Below are positions 51,226-61,083 of a DNA stretch of 64,000 bases, piece by piece. Each line of letters starts with the position of its first letter. Positions within the stretch are counted from its first letter, which is position 1. This DNA comes from Streptomyces sp. NBC_00490 (GTDB lineage Bacteria; Actinomycetota; Actinomycetes; Streptomycetales; Streptomycetaceae), in contig NZ_CP107869.1 in NCBI RefSeq assembly GCF_036013645.1, positions 1,612,001 to 1,676,000 of the forward strand. The letters run 5' to 3'. Both the position numbers and the translations under genes were made by a program. The notes beneath the pieces were generated by a model that was not told where the DNA came from, ran no database searches, and saw nothing but the letters and a program-made list of their open reading frames with translations.

Positions 51226-51821
51226 TCCTGCGCCGTCACCAGCCCCGCGATGTGGGCGGTGACGGTGTCGAGGATGTCGGTCCAGGCACCCTCGTCGCCG
51301 AGTACCAGGTAGTTGAGGGTGAGCCCGTCGGTCATGGCGGCCAGATAGCGGGCCAGCGCGGAGACGGGCACCCGGAGCCGGACGTCGCTGTCCTGGCACA
51401 GTTGCTCGATGAGCTCGGTGTAGAGCTCGCCGTACAGTTCGTACTGCCGCCGCGCCAGCTGCTCGAACCCCGGCTCGCGCAGGGCGTACTGGGTGAGTTC
51501 GTAGGTCAGCATGTGCTCGTCGGGGTGGGCGCGCACATGGTCCCAGTACGCCTGGAAACCGGCCCGGACGGTCTCCTCGAGGGTCTCCCGGGGCTTGAGC
51601 GCCTCCTTCACGATGATCACGTAGTGGTCGGTGATGGTGGTGATGACGGACTCGATCAGTTCCTGCTTGGAGTCGAAGCAGTAGTGGAAGACGCTCAGGG
51701 AGACGCCCGCCTCGGCGGCGATGGACCGGGTCGTGGTCTTGGCCACGCCGTCCCGGGCCATCGCCCTGATCGCCGCTTCCGTCAGCTGCCGACGCCGTTC
51801 GGTCGACGGCATCCGTGCCAT
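51222..51821 (-). CDS. TetR-family regulator
   Basis: A 199-residue repressor. The N-terminal domain has RRRQLTEAAIRAMARDGVAKTTTRSIAAEAGVSLSVFHYCF; the C-terminal ligand domain (YWDHVRAHPDEHMLTYELTQYAL) resembles the BetI-like/TetR_C_6 group. The ATG (MARMPSTE) follows GGGGGAG. It is 20 bases downstream of the M19-like gene on the same strand, so it may be co-transcribed with it. Confidence 0.9.
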   Translation of the reverse strand: MARMPSTERRRQLTEAAIRAMARDGVAKTTTRSIAAEAGVSLSVFHYCFDSKQELIESVITTITDHYVIIVKEALKPRETLEETVRAGFQAYWDHVRAHPDEHMLTYELTQYALREPGFEQLARRQYELYGELYTELIEQLCQDSDVRLRVPVSALARYLAAMTDGLTLNYLVLGDEGAWTDILDTVTAHIAGLVTAQD

Positions 51822-51841
51822 GTGCGGCTCCCCCGTGCTCG

Positions 51842-53896
51842 TCAGGCGCTGTTCACGCCGACCTCGTGGAGCGAGTATCCCCAGTCGGTGCCCCGGTCGA
51901 GGCCGTGGACACGAACATAACGGGCCGGTGTGCCGGTGAACTTGGCCGTGTCCAGACCGCCGTCGCCGGAGGTGGTGGACCAGGCGGTCTGCCAGTTGGT
52001 GCCGTCCGTGGAGAGTTCGATGCGATACGACTTCCCGTACGCGCGCTCCCAGTCGAGCGTCACGCGCGAGACCAGGTTGGTGGAGCCGAGGTCGACCTGC
52101 CACCACTGGTCGTCGCTCCAGTCACTGGCCCAGCGGCTGTCGCCGTCGCCGTCCACGGCCCGCCCCGGCTGGTAGCTGGTGAACGGGTTGGACTCGGACG
52201 AACTCGCGGTCGCGGTACGGCCCTTGGCCAGGTTGACGCCGGCCTGGTGCTGCTCGGAGGCACCCCAGGTGTCGAGGTAGGACTCGGCACCGCGGAACAG
52301 GTCGTCGACGACGTCCTGGCCGCCGACGTGCCGGATGTCCTCGATCCAGTCCGGGATCAGGCCGACGTTGGCGCCGCCGTCCGTGTTGAAGTCGAAGGTG
52401 CGTGAGCCGACGGTCTGCTTGTCGATGACGGAGCCGCCGTCGACGCTCTTGAAGGGGTACGTCACCTTGTTCGTGGCGCCTGCGCCACGCGGGGCGGGAT
52501 GGTCGCCGATGCCGTTGAAGTCGGTGCCGTAGCCGTAGCCGACGTTGTACTTGGCGCGCAGCGCGTCGGTCCGCTTCGCCTCGGTGCTGAAGCCCTCGGA
52601 GCCGTGCATGTACTGGGCGACGAAACCGCCGAGGGAGTAGACCCGCTCGGTCCAGTTGAGGTCCATCCAGCTGTGCGAGGAGAGCACGCCGGGGTAGGAG
52701 GCGGCCTCGAACATGTCGAGGACCTGGCCGGTCGCCTTGACGCTCATGTGGTCGATCTCGAGCATCATCTTGCGTTTCATCATGCCCTGGACGGCGTACT
52801 CGCCGAGGTCGGTGAGCCCGCGGACGTTGCACTGGGCGTTCTCGTCGTACTCCGGCACTTCGGTGCCCGCCGGCAGGTCCGCCTCCGCGTCGGACGCGGC
52901 CGTTCCGATGGGGTTGTCGTGCTGGGGGCCCGTGCACTTCTCGGTCTTCCAGAAGGTGCCGGTCGACAGGAACTGGCCCACGTTGATGGCCGTTCCGAGG
53001 CCGCCCTCGTCGAAGCGGACACCGCACAGGGCGTTGTCGAGCTTGTGGCACAGGAACATGCTGCGCACACCGAGGTCGTAGAGCTCGTCGAGCCCCTTGT
53101 CGATGTCCGCCTTGCTGCACTGCGCGATGTCGAGGATCTGCTTGCAGCCGAACGGCTCGGAGGTCTCCACGCCCAGAACCACGGCGAGTTTGCCCTGCTG
53201 GATGACCTTGCGGGCCTGCGCGGTGTCGGTGACGATCCGGAACCAGCCCTTGCCCGCGCCGCCGTACATCGCGTCGACGTAGTCCTGGAGCTGGTAGGTC
53301 AGCTTGGCCTGCAGTCTGATCGAGGTCATCTCGTCACAACTGCGGTCCTTGAACGGGTAGACGGAGCAGATCACGCCGTTGGTGACGAGGTCGTTGACCA
53401 GCACCCGCTGCCCGCCGCGCCAGGCGCGCTCGATCCAGGCGTAGTAGTTGGCCTGATGGGTCATCGAGTCGTACGCCGGCCAGTCCTTGAAGGTCGGCCA
53501 GCCGACCGGGTCGTGCTTGCCGTCGCCGCCGTGGGTGATGTAGTCGAAGATCGCGAGGGTGCCGTCCGGGTAGTGCTCGGGGCAGTCCTTGAGCGCGTCG
53601 GCGACACCCGCGGTGGAGAACACCTTGCCGCAGATCAGCCGGCCGCCGAAGGCCTCGTTGGAGAACAGGTGGTTGTGCGCGTCGACGAACCCGCGTACCT
53701 CACCTGCGGAGTTGGTGCCGGTGAACGGCTCGCCGGTGACGTTGACCTGTGAGTCCGGCGTGGGTCGCGCGGTCGGGTTCCACCAGTCGCTCGCGGCCGC
53801 CGAACTCGGCGTGGGGCCGAGGGCGATGGCCAGGACGAAGAGGAGCAGCGACACGACGGTCACGTCTTTGCGCCTGCGATACGAACATCGAGTCAT
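51842..53896 (-). CDS. Secreted M19-like metal hydrolase with discoidin (CBM32) module
   Basis: A 684-residue secreted protein. The signal peptide (KDVTVVSLLLFVLAIALGPTP) leads to a large amidohydrolase-fold domain. VDAHNHLF supplies the HxH metal site; VLGVETSEPFGC, LEIDHMSVKATGQVLDM, LSSHSWMD and GYGTDFNGIGDHP resemble renal-dipeptidase (M19) or related hydrolases. A C-terminal F5/8-type beta-sandwich (about 560-684, WASDWSDDQWWQVDLGS) would bind carbohydrate. The start is uncertain: GAGGGG is 15 bases from the ATG, and the frame is open 11 codons further. The substrate is unknown, and the sugar-binding module is unusual for a dipeptidase. Confidence 0.78.
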   Translation of the reverse strand: MTRCSYRRRKDVTVVSLLLFVLAIALGPTPSSAAASDWWNPTARPTPDSQVNVTGEPFTGTNSAGEVRGFVDAHNHLFSNEAFGGRLICGKVFSTAGVADALKDCPEHYPDGTLAIFDYITHGGDGKHDPVGWPTFKDWPAYDSMTHQANYYAWIERAWRGGQRVLVNDLVTNGVICSVYPFKDRSCDEMTSIRLQAKLTYQLQDYVDAMYGGAGKGWFRIVTDTAQARKVIQQGKLAVVLGVETSEPFGCKQILDIAQCSKADIDKGLDELYDLGVRSMFLCHKLDNALCGVRFDEGGLGTAINVGQFLSTGTFWKTEKCTGPQHDNPIGTAASDAEADLPAGTEVPEYDENAQCNVRGLTDLGEYAVQGMMKRKMMLEIDHMSVKATGQVLDMFEAASYPGVLSSHSWMDLNWTERVYSLGGFVAQYMHGSEGFSTEAKRTDALRAKYNVGYGYGTDFNGIGDHPAPRGAGATNKVTYPFKSVDGGSVIDKQTVGSRTFDFNTDGGANVGLIPDWIEDIRHVGGQDVVDDLFRGAESYLDTWGASEQHQAGVNLAKGRTATASSSESNPFTSYQPGRAVDGDGDSRWASDWSDDQWWQVDLGSTNLVSRVTLDWERAYGKSYRIELSTDGTNWQTAWSTTSGDGGLDTAKFTGTPARYVRVHGLDRGTDWGYSLHEVGVNSA

Positions 53897-54157
53897 GGTC
53901 GATACCACGCCCCTCGGTCGGCGCCCCATGAGTTTGTCATGACCGGCGCAATCTGTTCGACGAGAATGGCTACTGGCGAGTTGCGAGTCAATAGTCCGGG
54001 ACGCTTGACCTGATGAGTGCCCGGCGTGCGCGATGTCTTGACGTGTTCATTTTCGTCGATGAGCATGCCTTGAGCCTGATCGCTTCTGGTTGATTCTGTT
54101 CCTCTTCGTGCTCGCGCCTTCGTGCTTGTGCCTCTCCGCGCTCCGGAAGGGAGCTCC

Positions 54158-57100
54158 GTGTCCAGCCGACGCCGCATCGTCCGGGTCTTGACGCCGGCCA
54201 TCCCCCTCACGCTCGCCGCAGGACTCGTCACCGCCACCCCCGCCCCCGCCCCGGCCGCGGACACGGCGGCACCCCTCAGCTCGGTGACGGTACGGGTCGA
54301 TCCGTCGTACCAGCAGCAGGAGTTCGAGGGCTGGGGGACGAGTCTCGTCTGGTTCGCCAATGCCACGGGCGGCTATCCGGAGCCGATCCGACGACAGCTC
54401 GTCGACATGCTGTTCGGCGAGGACGGGCTGGCCCTGAACATCGCGCGCTACAACATCGGTGGCGGCAACGCCCCGGACGTCCGCAAGGACTACATGAAGG
54501 CCGGCGCGACCATGGACGGCTTCTGGAAGGCGCCCGAGGGCACCACCCGGACGGACACGGACTGGTGGGACCCGGACAACGCCAACCACTGGGACTGGAA
54601 CGCCGACGCGAACCAGCGGTGGTGGGTGGACCAGGTCAAGGACAAGGTCACCAAGTGGGAGGCGTTCAGCAACTCGCCGCCCTGGTTCCAGACGGTCAGC
54701 GGGTACGTCTCCGGCGGCTTCGACGCCGGCGCCGACCAGATCCGCGCCGACCGCGTCGACGACTTCGCCGCCTACCTCGTCCGCGTGAGCGAGGAGATGG
54801 AGAAGCGGCACGGCATCACCTTCGACACCATCGACCCGCTCAACGAACCCAACACCTCCTACTGGGGAACCCAGTTGGGCGCCGACGGGCAGCCCACGGG
54901 CGGCCGGCAGGAAGGCGCGCACGCCGGGCCCGCCCTCCAGCAGAAGGTGGTCCTCGCCCTGGACAAGGCCCTGGAGGGCGCGACGACCAAGGCCGAGGTC
55001 TCCGCGATGGACGAGACCAACCCCGGCATCTTCACGACGAACTGGAACGCCTACACCGCCGAGGCCCGGGCCGCCGTCGACCAGCTCAACGTGCACACCT
55101 ACGGCACCGGCCAGCGCACCAGCGCCCGCGACATCGCCAAGGGCGCGGACAAGAAGCTGTGGATGAGCGAGGTCGAGGGCACCTGGGGCACCGGCACCGA
55201 TTTCACCAGCATGGAGCCGGGCCTCGGCATCGCCACCCGCATGGTCGACGACATGCGTGAACTGGAGCCCTCCGCTTGGGTGTTCTGGCAGCCCGTCGAG
55301 GACTCCGTCCCGCAGGCCGCCGCCGGCAAGAACTGGGGCAGCATCCACGTCCCGTTCAACTGCACCGCCGAGGACACCCTGGAGAGCTGCCCGATCCGGG
55401 CCAACTCGAAGTTCCACACCATCCGGAACTTCACCCACTACATCCGCCCTGGCGACCGCTTCGTGAAGGTCGACGACACCTCCAGCGTCGCCGCCGTCGG
55501 CAAGTCCGGCCGCTCCGCGACCGTGGTGCACGTCAACGGCGGCACCACCGCCCGATCCGTCACCCTCGACCTGTCCCGCTTCGGCAAGGTCACCCCAGGT
55601 GCCACCGTCACCCCCGTGGTGACCAGCACGGACGGCGCCCTCGTCCGGGGCACCCCGGTCCGCCTCACCGACCGGTCGGCCACCCTCACCGTCCCCGCGA
55701 AGTCCGTCACCAGCTTCCTCGTCAAGGGCGTCAGCGGCGTCGCGAAGGACGCCGCGCTCGTCCAGCCCGGCCATGTCTACCGGCTCAAGGGCACGCAGAG
55801 CGGCAAGTCGCTCACCCCGTCGGACGACGGCACCGGTGTCGTCATCCGCACGAACGACGCGAGCAGCGCCCGACAGCTGTGGTCTGTACGCCAGTTGACG
55901 CCCGGCACCGACCATCGCGAGCGCTACGCCCTCACCAGCGCCACCAGCGGCAAGCAGCTCGCCGTACGCGAGAACCAGGCCGTTCTGGAGGATCCGTCGG
56001 ACAGCGCCGCCGCGCAGTGGATCCTGTCGACGACCGGCGACGACACGTGGACCTTCGTCAACGCCGCCACGGGCCGGCTGCTGGACGTCGGCGGGCAGTC
56101 GTCGGCGGACGGCGCCAAGGTGTCGACGTACACCCCGACCTCGACGGCGAACCAGCGCTGGACGGTGAGCGACGAGACCGTACTGCGCACCGAGAAGGCC
56201 GAGGTGTTCACCGTGCCCGGTCGGACACCGGCGCTTCCGGAGACGGTGACGCCGGTCTACCGGGACGGTGCCCGTGGCGCGCTGCCGGTCGTCTGGGACC
56301 CGCCGTCGGACGACGCGTGGGCCGATCCGGGCACGGTGAGGGTCAAGGGCACCGCGACCGATCCGCTCGGCCGGAGGATCCGCGCCAAGGCGGTCGTCAC
56401 CGTCGACACCGTCGCCTCGACGGGTCCCGGCCGCGCCAAGACCTACGTCGGCGGCAGCCCCGCCCTGCCGGACACGGTCGTCGGCGTCGGCGCGCACGGT
56501 GGCCGCACCGACCTTCCGGTGACCTGGGACACGGCCCCCGAGGGCGCGTACGCCGAGACCGGCGTGGTGACCCTGCACGGTGCCGCACGGGTGGTGGACG
56601 GCAGCACGGTCGACGCGTCTGTCCGCGTACAGGTCACCGAGCCGACGCAGACCGACATCGCCTCGGACGCCGGCGTCGCGGTCGCGGCCACGTACACCGA
56701 GAGCGGCTACTCCGCCGAGCGCCTGCGCAACGGCGACACCTCCGACAAGGGCTGGTCCAACTGGCGGTCCGGCACCAAGAACCCGTCCGACACGATCACC
56801 TTCACCCTCCCGACGGCACGCGACCTCGACCGGGTCGTGGCGCACTTCTACCGGGACGGCGGCAACGCCTCCTTCCCGGCGAGCCTCAAGGCGCAGGTGC
56901 GCGGCGCGGCGGACGGCGCCTGGGTCGACGCGAGCGAGGAGATCACGGTCGGGACCGAGGGCACGCCCGTGGTCGACGTACCGATCGAGGCGGGCCCGGC
57001 GACCGCGGTGCGCCTCGTCATGACCGCCCGGTCCGGCGGCTACATCACGATGAGCGAGGTCGAGGTGTACGCCAAGGCTCCCGGCGAATCCTCGGACGCG

Positions 57101-57331
57101 GTCGCCGCGTCTATCGAGGTGGCCGGCGTGCCGGTCGCGGACTTCGCCCCCGGCACGACCGACTACCGGGTCCGGACCGCCGATCCGCACCACGCGGTGG
57201 TCACGGCGACGGCCCGCGACCCCTACGCGACGGTCGACGTCGAGCGGAGCCGTGGGCGTGCCGTGGTCACCGTGACCAGTGAGGACGGGTCACGGACGAC
57301 GACGTACCGCCTCACGCTCCTACGGCGCTGA
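54158..57331 (+). CDS. Secreted endo-beta-1,6-galactanase-like GH30, multimodular
   Basis: A 1057-residue secreted enzyme. GTG 54158 has AAGGGAG upstream and gives a signal peptide ending APAAD. The GH30 barrel (about 25-450) has FEGWGTSLVWFANATGG, acid/base Glu230 in DPLNEPN and nucleophile Glu338 in WMSEVEG, and resembles the beta-1,6-galactanase branch. Then come a ricin-type beta-trefoil (about 525-660), two Ig-like repeats ending in WDP or WDT segments, a discoidin/CBM32 module (about 830-970) and a cadherin-like C-terminus. It attacks side chains of arabinogalactan proteins. It ends 12 bases inside the convergent GH127 gene. Confidence 0.87.
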   Translation: MSSRRRIVRVLTPAIPLTLAAGLVTATPAPAPAADTAAPLSSVTVRVDPSYQQQEFEGWGTSLVWFANATGGYPEPIRRQLVDMLFGEDGLALNIARYNIGGGNAPDVRKDYMKAGATMDGFWKAPEGTTRTDTDWWDPDNANHWDWNADANQRWWVDQVKDKVTKWEAFSNSPPWFQTVSGYVSGGFDAGADQIRADRVDDFAAYLVRVSEEMEKRHGITFDTIDPLNEPNTSYWGTQLGADGQPTGGRQEGAHAGPALQQKVVLALDKALEGATTKAEVSAMDETNPGIFTTNWNAYTAEARAAVDQLNVHTYGTGQRTSARDIAKGADKKLWMSEVEGTWGTGTDFTSMEPGLGIATRMVDDMRELEPSAWVFWQPVEDSVPQAAAGKNWGSIHVPFNCTAEDTLESCPIRANSKFHTIRNFTHYIRPGDRFVKVDDTSSVAAVGKSGRSATVVHVNGGTTARSVTLDLSRFGKVTPGATVTPVVTSTDGALVRGTPVRLTDRSATLTVPAKSVTSFLVKGVSGVAKDAALVQPGHVYRLKGTQSGKSLTPSDDGTGVVIRTNDASSARQLWSVRQLTPGTDHRERYALTSATSGKQLAVRENQAVLEDPSDSAAAQWILSTTGDDTWTFVNAATGRLLDVGGQSSADGAKVSTYTPTSTANQRWTVSDETVLRTEKAEVFTVPGRTPALPETVTPVYRDGARGALPVVWDPPSDDAWADPGTVRVKGTATDPLGRRIRAKAVVTVDTVASTGPGRAKTYVGGSPALPDTVVGVGAHGGRTDLPVTWDTAPEGAYAETGVVTLHGAARVVDGSTVDASVRVQVTEPTQTDIASDAGVAVAATYTESGYSAERLRNGDTSDKGWSNWRSGTKNPSDTITFTLPTARDLDRVVAHFYRDGGNASFPASLKAQVRGAADGAWVDASEEITVGTEGTPVVDVPIEAGPATAVRLVMTARSGGYITMSEVEVYAKAPGESSDAVAASIEVAGVPVADFAPGTTDYRVRTADPHHAVVTATARDPYATVDVERSRGRAVVTVTSEDGSRTTTYRLTLLRR

Positions 57332-59209
57332 GTCCACGGTCGGCAGCCACACGCGCATCGTCGAGGGTCCCCGGTTCGCCCAGGAGTGGTAGGGGACCAG
57401 GACGATGTCCGTGCGGTCGCCGGCCGTCGGCGGGGCGTCGTACGGCGGGTACGGCCACGGCCGGTCCTCCGGGGCGCTGATCTCGCCCGCGACCACGACG
57501 GATCCGTCCGCCCTCCCCTCCGGCCGGGCGGACGGATCCACGCGGACCGCGTCGACCTCGTGGCCGTGCGGGAGGTCCACGGACTCGGCGCAGTACACCA
57601 GCGGTCCGCGCTGGACGGCGGCGGTGCCGCGTATCGCGTCGACGCGTGGGTCGGCCCCGAGCCAGCGGGGTCGTACGGGCAGTTCGAGGACCGTCTCGTC
57701 GCCGGGGCGGAAGACGCGGGTGACCTCGGCCGTGCCCGGGGTCACCTCACGGCGGCCTCCATCCGGGTCGACGAGCCATGCGGTGGCGCCCGCCGCCCAT
57801 GCGGGGACGCGCAGCGACAGCGTCCACGGGTGGTCCGGCGACCGGGCGACGCGTACGGTCACGCGTCCGTCCGAGGGGTAGTCGGTACGGATCCGCAGCG
57901 CGATGCCGCCCGTGGTGATCTCGGCGTCGGCGTACTGGTGGAGCTGGAGGCCGTGGTCGTCGGTCGTCGCCAGGTACCCGGGCAGCAGGGCCAGGGTCCG
58001 TGCCACGTTGGTCGGGCAGCAGGACACCGCGAACCAGGGCGCGCGCAGGCTCGACTCGGCGCGCGGCATCTGGGCGTCGACCGCGGGCACGGTGCCGCGG
58101 CGGCGCCGGTGCAGGGTGTTGGAGTAGAAGAAGGACCGCCCGTCCTCGGCCGGGGAGGTCGCGATCACGTTGAACAGGGTCCGCTCGGCCAGGTCGGCGA
58201 AGCGGGGTTCGCCGGTGGCGAGGAGGAGGCGCCAGCTGAGCATGACGGAGGCGACGCCGGCGCAGGTCTCGGAGTAGGCGCGGTCGGGCGGGAGGACGAA
58301 GTCGTCGCCGAAGGACTCGTCGCGGTGGTGCGAGCCCATGCCGCCGGTGAGATAGGTGCGTCGGGCGACCGTGGTCTCCCACTGCCGTACGACGGCGGCG
58401 AGCAGGTCCTCGTCCCCGGTCTCCACGGCCACGTCGACGGCACCGGCGGCGAGGTAGAGGGCGCGGACGGCGTGGCCGCGCAGGACGGTCGCCTTCCGTA
58501 CGGGCAGGTCGTCCTGGTGGTAGGCGCGGCCGAACTCGCCGTCACCGAGGGTTCCTCGACCCCTGCGGTCGATGAACAGCGCGGCCTGGTCGAGGTAGCG
58601 CTGTTCGCCGGTGAGCCGGGCCAGCTCGACCAGGGCCGTCTCGATCTCCGGATGTCCGCAGACACCCTGGTTGCCTCTGGTGTCGAAGAGGGCGCACACA
58701 TGGTCGGCGGCGCGGCGGGCGATCTTCGTCAGCTCGCCCTCGCCGCGCGCCCGGGCCTGGGCCACGCCCGCCTGGATCAAGTGCCCGTAGCAGTACAGCT
58801 CGTGGCCCCATGCGAGGTCGCTGTAGCGAGGCTGCTGGCCGGGCCGTCCGAACGCGGTGTTGAGATAGCCGTCCGGTTCCTGGGCGGCGGCGATGGCCTC
58901 GGTGAGAGCAGGGTCGACGTCGTAGCCGGTCTCCCAGGACATGGCCTCCAGGAGCTTGTAGACGTCCGAGTCGGCGAACTCCCGTCCACGGCGGTCGTGT
59001 TGAATGCGGCCCTCGACCGCGGCGCGGAAGTTGCCGGTCCAGCCGACGCGTTCCATCCAGTCGCGGCAGTGGTCGAGGCTGACGGTCGCGTTGACGTGCC
59101 GGCGTGCGGCCCAGAAACCGCCGGTGATCCTGACCTCGTCGAGTCCTAGCGGGCGTAACCGTCCCCGGGTGGGTGCCACGGGCAGGACAGTGGACAGCTC
59201 CTTGTTCAT
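57320..59209 (-). CDS. Beta-L-arabinofuranosidase, GH127
   Basis: A 629-residue cytoplasmic enzyme of the (alpha/alpha)6 barrel GH127 family, which removes beta-L-arabinofuranose. The zinc site and catalysis are clear: Glu314 and Cys316 in YSETCAGV and Cys397-Cys398 in SCCPTN, matching the Glu/three-Cys cluster of the family with one Cys as nucleophile. No signal peptide, so it acts on imported sugars. It is the third gene after two permeases, and shares the LacI-controlled operon of the importer. Confidence 0.93.
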   Translation of the reverse strand: MNKELSTVLPVAPTRGRLRPLGLDEVRITGGFWAARRHVNATVSLDHCRDWMERVGWTGNFRAAVEGRIQHDRRGREFADSDVYKLLEAMSWETGYDVDPALTEAIAAAQEPDGYLNTAFGRPGQQPRYSDLAWGHELYCYGHLIQAGVAQARARGEGELTKIARRAADHVCALFDTRGNQGVCGHPEIETALVELARLTGEQRYLDQAALFIDRRGRGTLGDGEFGRAYHQDDLPVRKATVLRGHAVRALYLAAGAVDVAVETGDEDLLAAVVRQWETTVARRTYLTGGMGSHHRDESFGDDFVLPPDRAYSETCAGVASVMLSWRLLLATGEPRFADLAERTLFNVIATSPAEDGRSFFYSNTLHRRRRGTVPAVDAQMPRAESSLRAPWFAVSCCPTNVARTLALLPGYLATTDDHGLQLHQYADAEITTGGIALRIRTDYPSDGRVTVRVARSPDHPWTLSLRVPAWAAGATAWLVDPDGGRREVTPGTAEVTRVFRPGDETVLELPVRPRWLGADPRVDAIRGTAAVQRGPLVYCAESVDLPHGHEVDAVRVDPSARPEGRADGSVVVAGEISAPEDRPWPYPPYDAPPTAGDRTDIVLVPYHSWANRGPSTMRVWLPTVDSAP

Positions 59210-59226
59210 GCCTTCGTTTCGTCCTT

Positions 59227-59270
59227 TCAGCCCTTGAGGACGCCGGACTCAGCCCTTGAGGGCGCCCGAC
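59227..59270. repeat. 22-base tandem duplication of a gene end with stop codon
   Basis: Two adjacent copies (59227-59248 and 59249-59270) match at 20 of 22 bases. On the minus strand each encodes SGALKG or SGVLKG and then TGA, so the permease C-terminus is doubled just after the true stop, ahead of the GH127 ribosome site. Confidence 0.9.
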
Positions 59271-60076
59271 ATGAAGCCCCGCACGTAATGGCGTTGCAGC
59301 AGCAGGAACACGAGGAGACAGGGCACGGCGAGGACCACGACCCCCGCCTCGGTGGCGCCGTAGTCGACCGCGCCCATGCTCTGCTGCCGCAGATTGGCCA
59401 CGGCCAGCGGCAGGGGCGCCTTCTCGCTGTCGGAGATGAGGATCAGGGGGGCGATGAAGTCGTTCCAGGCGGCGAGGAAGGCGAACAGCCCCACGGTGAT
59501 CAGCCCCGGCCGGACCGCCGGGAGCAGGACCCGGCGCAGTGCGCCCGCCGTGCCGCAGCCGTCGACGAGGGCCGACTCCTCCAGCTCGCGGGGTACCGCC
59601 TCGAAGGAGATCCGCATCATGAAGGTGGCGAACGGCAGCTGGAACATGGCCAGTACCAGGCTCAGCCCGATCAGCGAGTTCTGCAGATGCAGCCTGCCGA
59701 GCAGCACGTAGAGCGGGATGAGGAGGGTGGCGTACGGGACCATGAGGATGGCCAGGGTCAGCAGGAACAGCAGGTTCTTGCCCGGGAACCGGAAGCGGGC
59801 GAAGGCGTAGCCGCCGAGCAGGGACACCCCGAGGGTCAGGGTCACGGTGAGCGCCGAGACGAGGGTGCTGTTGAGGAGGTACTGCCACAGGCCGGCGTCG
59901 TAGTCGAGCAGGGTGCGGTAGTTGCCGAGGCCGTAGCCGGAGTCCTGTGCGGTGCCGGGCTGTTCACTGACCGAGGCCCAGCCGTTCCACATCAGGGGGA
60001 ACAGGAAGATGACGGCCAGCCCTCCGGCGACGACGTAGTACGGCGTCCTGCCGAGGACTTGGGATCGGTCGAGCAT
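59249..60076 (-). CDS. Sugar ABC permease (MalG type), arabinogalactan operon
   Basis: A 275-residue permease with six hydrophobic segments. The EAA loop is RELEESALVDGCGTAGALRRVLLP. It follows the MalF-type permease gene by 16 bases. It ends SGALKG, a motif typical of MalG proteins, and the adjoining DNA repeats that end. Confidence 0.92.
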   Translation of the reverse strand: MLDRSQVLGRTPYYVVAGGLAVIFLFPLMWNGWASVSEQPGTAQDSGYGLGNYRTLLDYDAGLWQYLLNSTLVSALTVTLTLGVSLLGGYAFARFRFPGKNLLFLLTLAILMVPYATLLIPLYVLLGRLHLQNSLIGLSLVLAMFQLPFATFMMRISFEAVPRELEESALVDGCGTAGALRRVLLPAVRPGLITVGLFAFLAAWNDFIAPLILISDSEKAPLPLAVANLRQQSMGAVDYGATEAGVVVLAVPCLLVFLLLQRHYVRGFMSGALKG

Positions 60077-60092
60077 GGCGCATGCCCCCTTT

Positions 60093-61055
60093 CTACGACT
60101 CGTCGGCGCGGTGCAGGCCGCGGAACTGCAGGACGTTGAGCAGCACCAGTGCTCCCAGCACGATGATCGACAGCGCCGCCGCGGTGCCGAGGTCGAGCCG
60201 CTGGAACGCCTCGCGGTAGATCAACTGCACGATGGTGACGGTGCTGTTGTCCGGGCCGCCCTTGGTGAGGACGAAGAACTGGTCGAAGGCGAGCAGCGAT
60301 CCGGTGACACAGAGGAGGAGGGACAGGGCGAGCGACGGGCGCAGCAGCGGCAGGGTGATGCGGCGGAAGATCTGGCCGCGGCCGGCGCCGTCCATGCGGG
60401 CCGCCTCGTACAGCTCGTGGGGGATGCGTTGCAGACCCACGAGCAGGATCAGCATGTAGAACCCGGCGAACTTCCAGACCACCAGGAACACCGTCGACAG
60501 CAGGGCGTTGGTCGAGGTGCCGAGGAAGGACACCGGTTCGTCGACCAGGCCGAGGTGTTCGAGGGTGTTGCTGATCGGCCCGGTGGTCGGGCTGTACAGG
60601 CCCCAGAACAGCAGGGAGGCGGAGGCCAGTCCGAGGGCGCCCGGCAGGAAGTAGACGGTGCGGAAGAAGCCGGCGCCGGGGCGGGACTCCTGGACCAGCA
60701 GGGCCAGCAGGAGCGCGAGTCCGAGGAGGACGACCGTGACGATCACCGTGTAGAGAAGGGTGAAGCGGACGGCGGGCCAGAACAGGGGGCTGTCGGTGAT
60801 GTCGGTGTAGTTCTCGGGGGCGTTGCCGCCCTGGTCGCCCGCGAGGAGCGGCCAGTCGTTCAGGGACATCCGGCCGACCAGGAGCAGGGGCCACACGAAG
60901 AAGACGGCGACGAACACGGCTGTGGGTGCCGCGTATCCGAGTCCCTGGGCCGTGCGGGAGCGCCACAGGGACGTGGCTGTACGGGGTCGGCGGGCCGGAC
61001 GCGGCGGCCGCACCCAGGGATCGACCGGCGCTCGGTCGGGCGCCTTCACCTGCAT
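60093..61055 (-). CDS. Sugar ABC permease (MalF type), arabinogalactan operon
   Basis: A 320-residue permease. AGGAG precedes the ATG. A Pro/Arg-rich N-terminus of about 35 residues is followed by six membrane segments and the EAA loop HELYEAARMDGAGRGQIFRRITLPL. It starts 28 bases after the binding-protein stop. No local ATPase is encoded. Confidence 0.92.
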   Translation of the reverse strand: MQVKAPDRAPVDPWVRPPRPARRPRTATSLWRSRTAQGLGYAAPTAVFVAVFFVWPLLLVGRMSLNDWPLLAGDQGGNAPENYTDITDSPLFWPAVRFTLLYTVIVTVVLLGLALLLALLVQESRPGAGFFRTVYFLPGALGLASASLLFWGLYSPTTGPISNTLEHLGLVDEPVSFLGTSTNALLSTVFLVVWKFAGFYMLILLVGLQRIPHELYEAARMDGAGRGQIFRRITLPLLRPSLALSLLLCVTGSLLAFDQFFVLTKGGPDNSTVTIVQLIYREAFQRLDLGTAAALSIIVLGALVLLNVLQFRGLHRADES

Positions 61056-61083
61056 GGCTCTCCTGTCGGTCGGCTCGGTGGGC

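Noticed and set aside
54047..57193. A 1048-codon open frame on the minus strand opposite the GH30 gene
   Set aside because: It is an effect of high GC at third positions. Its translation is low-complexity Gly/Arg/Asp/Val without any domain, while the plus strand encodes a clear signal peptide, catalytic motifs and modules.
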